Shown here piece by piece: positions 5,487 through 6,416 of a stretch of 6,416 bases of DNA (the stretch's first letter is position 1; the number at the start of each line of letters is the position of its first letter). This stretch comes from Betaproteobacteria bacterium (GTDB taxonomy: Bacteria > Pseudomonadota > Gammaproteobacteria > Burkholderiales > SG8-39): the NCBI GenBank assembly GCA_012274205.1, contig JAAOZY010000436.1:1-6416 (forward strand), in the 5' to 3' direction. The notes under the pieces are model-generated. The model was not told the DNA's origin, ran no database searches, and worked only from the letters and a program-made list of their open reading frames with translations. Both the position numbers and the translations under genes were made by a program.

Positions 5487-5507
5487 GTCGCATAGATGCG
5501 GAGCGCA

Positions 5508-6416
5508 ATGAAAGAAAATACAACTGAAGCCGCCATTTGGATCATCAAACGCGGCTGCGGCGAACTGCTGGTAGAGGAAGAGCTGGCGGAAAAGCTCCGC
5601 TCCGGCCGCCCGCTGCGTGTCAAGACCGGCTTTGATCCGACCGCACCGGACCTGCATCTGGGGCACACGGTCCTGATCAACAAGATGCGCCAGTTCCAGG
5701 AACTGGGGCACCATGTCATGTTCCTCATCGGCGATTTCACCGGTTTGATCGGCGACCCCACCGGCAAGAACGTGACGCGGCCACCGCTGACGCGCGATGA
5801 AATAGAGGCAAACGCAGCTACCTACAAGACCCAGGTATTCAAGATTCTCGACGCGGACAAGACCGAGATCTGCTTCAATTCGAAATGGGGCGACGCGTTG
5901 GGCGCCGCGGGCATGATCAAGCTCGCCGCAACGTCCACCGTCGCGCGCATGCTCGAGCGTGACGATTTCGGCAAGCGCTATATGGCGAACCAGCCGATCG
6001 CCATTCACGAATTCCTCTATCCGCTGATGCAGGGATACGATTCGGTAGCAATGAAGGCGGACATCGAACTGGGCGGCACCGACCAGAAATTCAACCTGCT
6101 GGTCGGACGCGAAATGCAGAAGCACTATGGGCAGCCGCCGCAATGCATACTCACCATGCCGCTGCTCGAGGGGCTGGATGGCGTCAACAAAATGTCCAAG
6201 TCACTCGGCAATTACGTCGGCATCAACGAGAAGCCGGAGGATATTTTCGGCAAGCTGATGTCGATCTCGGACGAGCTCATGTGGCGTTACATCGAACTGC
6301 TGTCGTTCGAATCGCTGGCCACGCTTGAAGCGTGGAAGCGGGAAGTCGCCGCCGGACGCAATCCGCGCGACGTGAAGGTGGCGTTCGCTCAGGAAATCGT
6401 CGCGCGCTTTCACGAC
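5508..6416 (+). CDS. tyrS: Tyrosyl-tRNA synthetase, TyrZ-type (3' end beyond window)
   Basis: This is a class I aminoacyl-tRNA synthetase that charges tRNA-Tyr with tyrosine in the cytoplasm. The frame stays open from ATG at 5508 to the window end: 303 complete codons of a protein that normally has about 400. The Rossmann catalytic domain is complete: KTGFDPTAPDLHLGHT carries the HIGH-type signature HLGH (50-53), the tyrosine-site stretch YPLMQGYDSV is at 171-180, GGTDQKFN at 189-196, and the KMSKS loop at 228-232 (intact). The missing part should hold the rest of the anticodon-binding region and the C-terminal S4 domain. The wording of the HIGH region (PTAPDLHLGHTVLINK) is that of the TyrZ-like subgroup rather than E. 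coli TyrS. GGAG at 5500-5503 lies only four bases before this ATG; an in-frame ATG at 5496 has no ribosome site and would add four residues. Confidence 0.95.
   Translation, partial: MKENTTEAAIWIIKRGCGELLVEEELAEKLRSGRPLRVKTGFDPTAPDLHLGHTVLINKMRQFQELGHHVMFLIGDFTGLIGDPTGKNVTRPPLTRDEIEANAATYKTQVFKILDADKTEICFNSKWGDALGAAGMIKLAATSTVARMLERDDFGKRYMANQPIAIHEFLYPLMQGYDSVAMKADIELGGTDQKFNLLVGREMQKHYGQPPQCILTMPLLEGLDGVNKMSKSLGNYVGINEKPEDIFGKLMSISDELMWRYIELLSFESLATLEAWKREVAAGRNPRDVKVAFAQEIVARFHD

Noticed and set aside
5394..6143. Open frame (249 codons) on the minus strand across tyrS and the divergent spacer
   Set aside because: It is antisense to the tyrS catalytic domain, has no family signature, and would run through the M23 control region into the M23 start.

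Overview
The window looks like core chromosome of a betaproteobacterium with roughly 60% GC. The tail of ribosomal protein S9 is followed by argC, a DUF6776-like membrane protein gene, a bactofilin gene and erpA. These converge on anmK and an MepM-like M23 peptidase gene, and the latter diverges from tyrS. From memory, this neighbourhood (rpsI, argC, erpA, anmK, M23 peptidase, tyrS) recurs in Betaproteobacteria, and the TyrZ-type tyrosyl-tRNA synthetase fits. I cannot name the genus. I see no mobile element, CRISPR array, tRNA, rRNA or clearly transferred DNA.

Layout. Bases 1-90 hold the last 29 codons and stop of rpsI, followed by a strong intrinsic terminator (110-141). A plausible sigma-70 promoter whose -35 sits on the terminator's T tract then starts a plus-strand unit: argC (193-1221), the DUF6776-like gene (1230-1976), bactofilin (1989-2399) and erpA (2440-2790). 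The gaps are 8, 12 and 40 bases, and a second clean terminator (2811-2835) closes the unit. On the minus strand, the M23 peptidase gene (5401-4085) is followed after 131 bases by anmK (3953-2856), which converges on the erpA terminator. tyrS starts at 5508 on the plus strand and runs off the window. The 106 bases between the M23 and tyrS starts form a divergent control region with two small hairpins and a short direct repeat. No gene-free stretch exceeds 131 bases.

How the genes work together. Four of the eight genes concern the cell envelope: a bactofilin scaffold, a single-pass coiled-coil membrane protein encoded directly upstream of it, an intact zinc murein endopeptidase, and the kinase that recycles anhydro-MurNAc. 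The idea most worth testing is that the DUF6776-like protein is a membrane partner of the bactofilin, and that scaffold, partner and M23 hydrolase form one local wall-remodelling module. This is inference from topology and position. The other genes (argC, erpA, rpsI, tyrS) are ordinary housekeeping genes. The window is mostly conventional, and I found no clear evidence of an unknown defence or mobile system.
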